From the NCBI GenBank assembly GCA_946480705.1, contig CAMLLF010000222.1:1-6781 (forward strand): a stretch of DNA of 6,781 nt, given 5' to 3'. The notes below the pieces were generated by a model. It saw nothing but the letters and a program-made list of their open reading frames with translations. It was not told where the DNA came from and did no database searches. The stretch comes from an uncultured Lysobacteraceae bacterium. Lineage in GTDB: Bacteria > Pseudomonadota > Gammaproteobacteria > Xanthomonadales > Rhodanobacteraceae. The position numbers and the translations under genes are program-made. This document shows positions 6,661-6,781 of the stretch, piece after piece. Each line of letters starts with the position of its first letter. Position 1 is the first letter of the stretch.

Positions 6661-6781
6661 GTGCCGCTGGTCCCGGAGCTGCTCGCGCAACTGCCGCCCG
6701 CCATGCAGGCCGAAGTCTCGCGGCGGGGGCTGGAGCGGGCGCAGCATTGGCTCTCGGTGCTCGACCGGCACATGCTGGGCG
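6661..6781 (+). CDS. Partial coding fragment, possibly glutathione S-transferase C-terminal domain
   Basis: Read from 6661 on the plus strand, the frame gives VPLVPELLAQLPPAMQAEVS followed by RRGLERAQHWLSVLDRHMLG and runs off the edge without a stop. The mix of residues is protein-like, and 'RA-HWL-VLDRHMLG' recalls the helix before the ADY motif in the alpha-helical domain of glutathione S-transferases. Forty codons are too few to be sure. It has no start codon of its own, since upstream in frame it becomes the shadow of the GT-C gene, so it looks like an internal piece of another gene joined here. Third-position composition cannot decide the strand, because the two frames share their wobble positions. 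Confidence 0.35.
   Translation, partial: MPLVPELLAQLPPAMQAEVSRRGLERAQHWLSVLDRHMLG

Overview
The window is GC-rich, with codon third positions almost all G or C. This suggests a GC-rich proteobacterium. The cytosolic half of the MgtE protein reads most like gammaproteobacterial relatives (Xanthomonadales-type), but the lineage is an inference from recall, not a search.

Layout: five genes lie on the minus strand and are read from high to low coordinates. They are a multi-pass GT-C-like membrane protein (about 6659-4935), an MBOAT O-acyltransferase of the AlgI/PatA type (4871-3468), a membrane-anchored or lipidated SGNH/AlgX-like protein (3466-2288), an acyltransferase-3 (OafA-type) membrane protein (2262-1096), and the magnesium transporter gene mgtE (1045 towards position 1, incomplete). 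The gaps are 63, 1, 25 and 50 nt, so the first four look like one operon. mgtE may be a read-through or separately controlled member, because a perfect 20-bp palindrome sits in its short leader.

How the genes may work together: an MBOAT passes an acyl group across the inner membrane and an SGNH partner finishes transfer to a glycan in the periplasm. This is the known logic of the AlgI-AlgJ/AlgX and PatA-PatB systems. Here the pair is flanked by a GT-C-like protein and by a second, unrelated acyl-transfer family (AT3). The set therefore looks like a module that builds and O-acylates an exported or surface glycan. The substrate cannot be read from the sequence.

Both window edges look chimeric. 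At the left, recognisable MgtE stops abruptly at about residue 302, in its first membrane helix, and continues as unrelated sequence. At the right, the GT-C frame turns into non-protein-like sequence, while the opposite strand reads as a plausible fragment resembling a glutathione S-transferase. These could be real rearrangements, but contig-end assembly or amplification chimeras are at least as likely. No RNA gene, CRISPR array or insertion sequence was seen.
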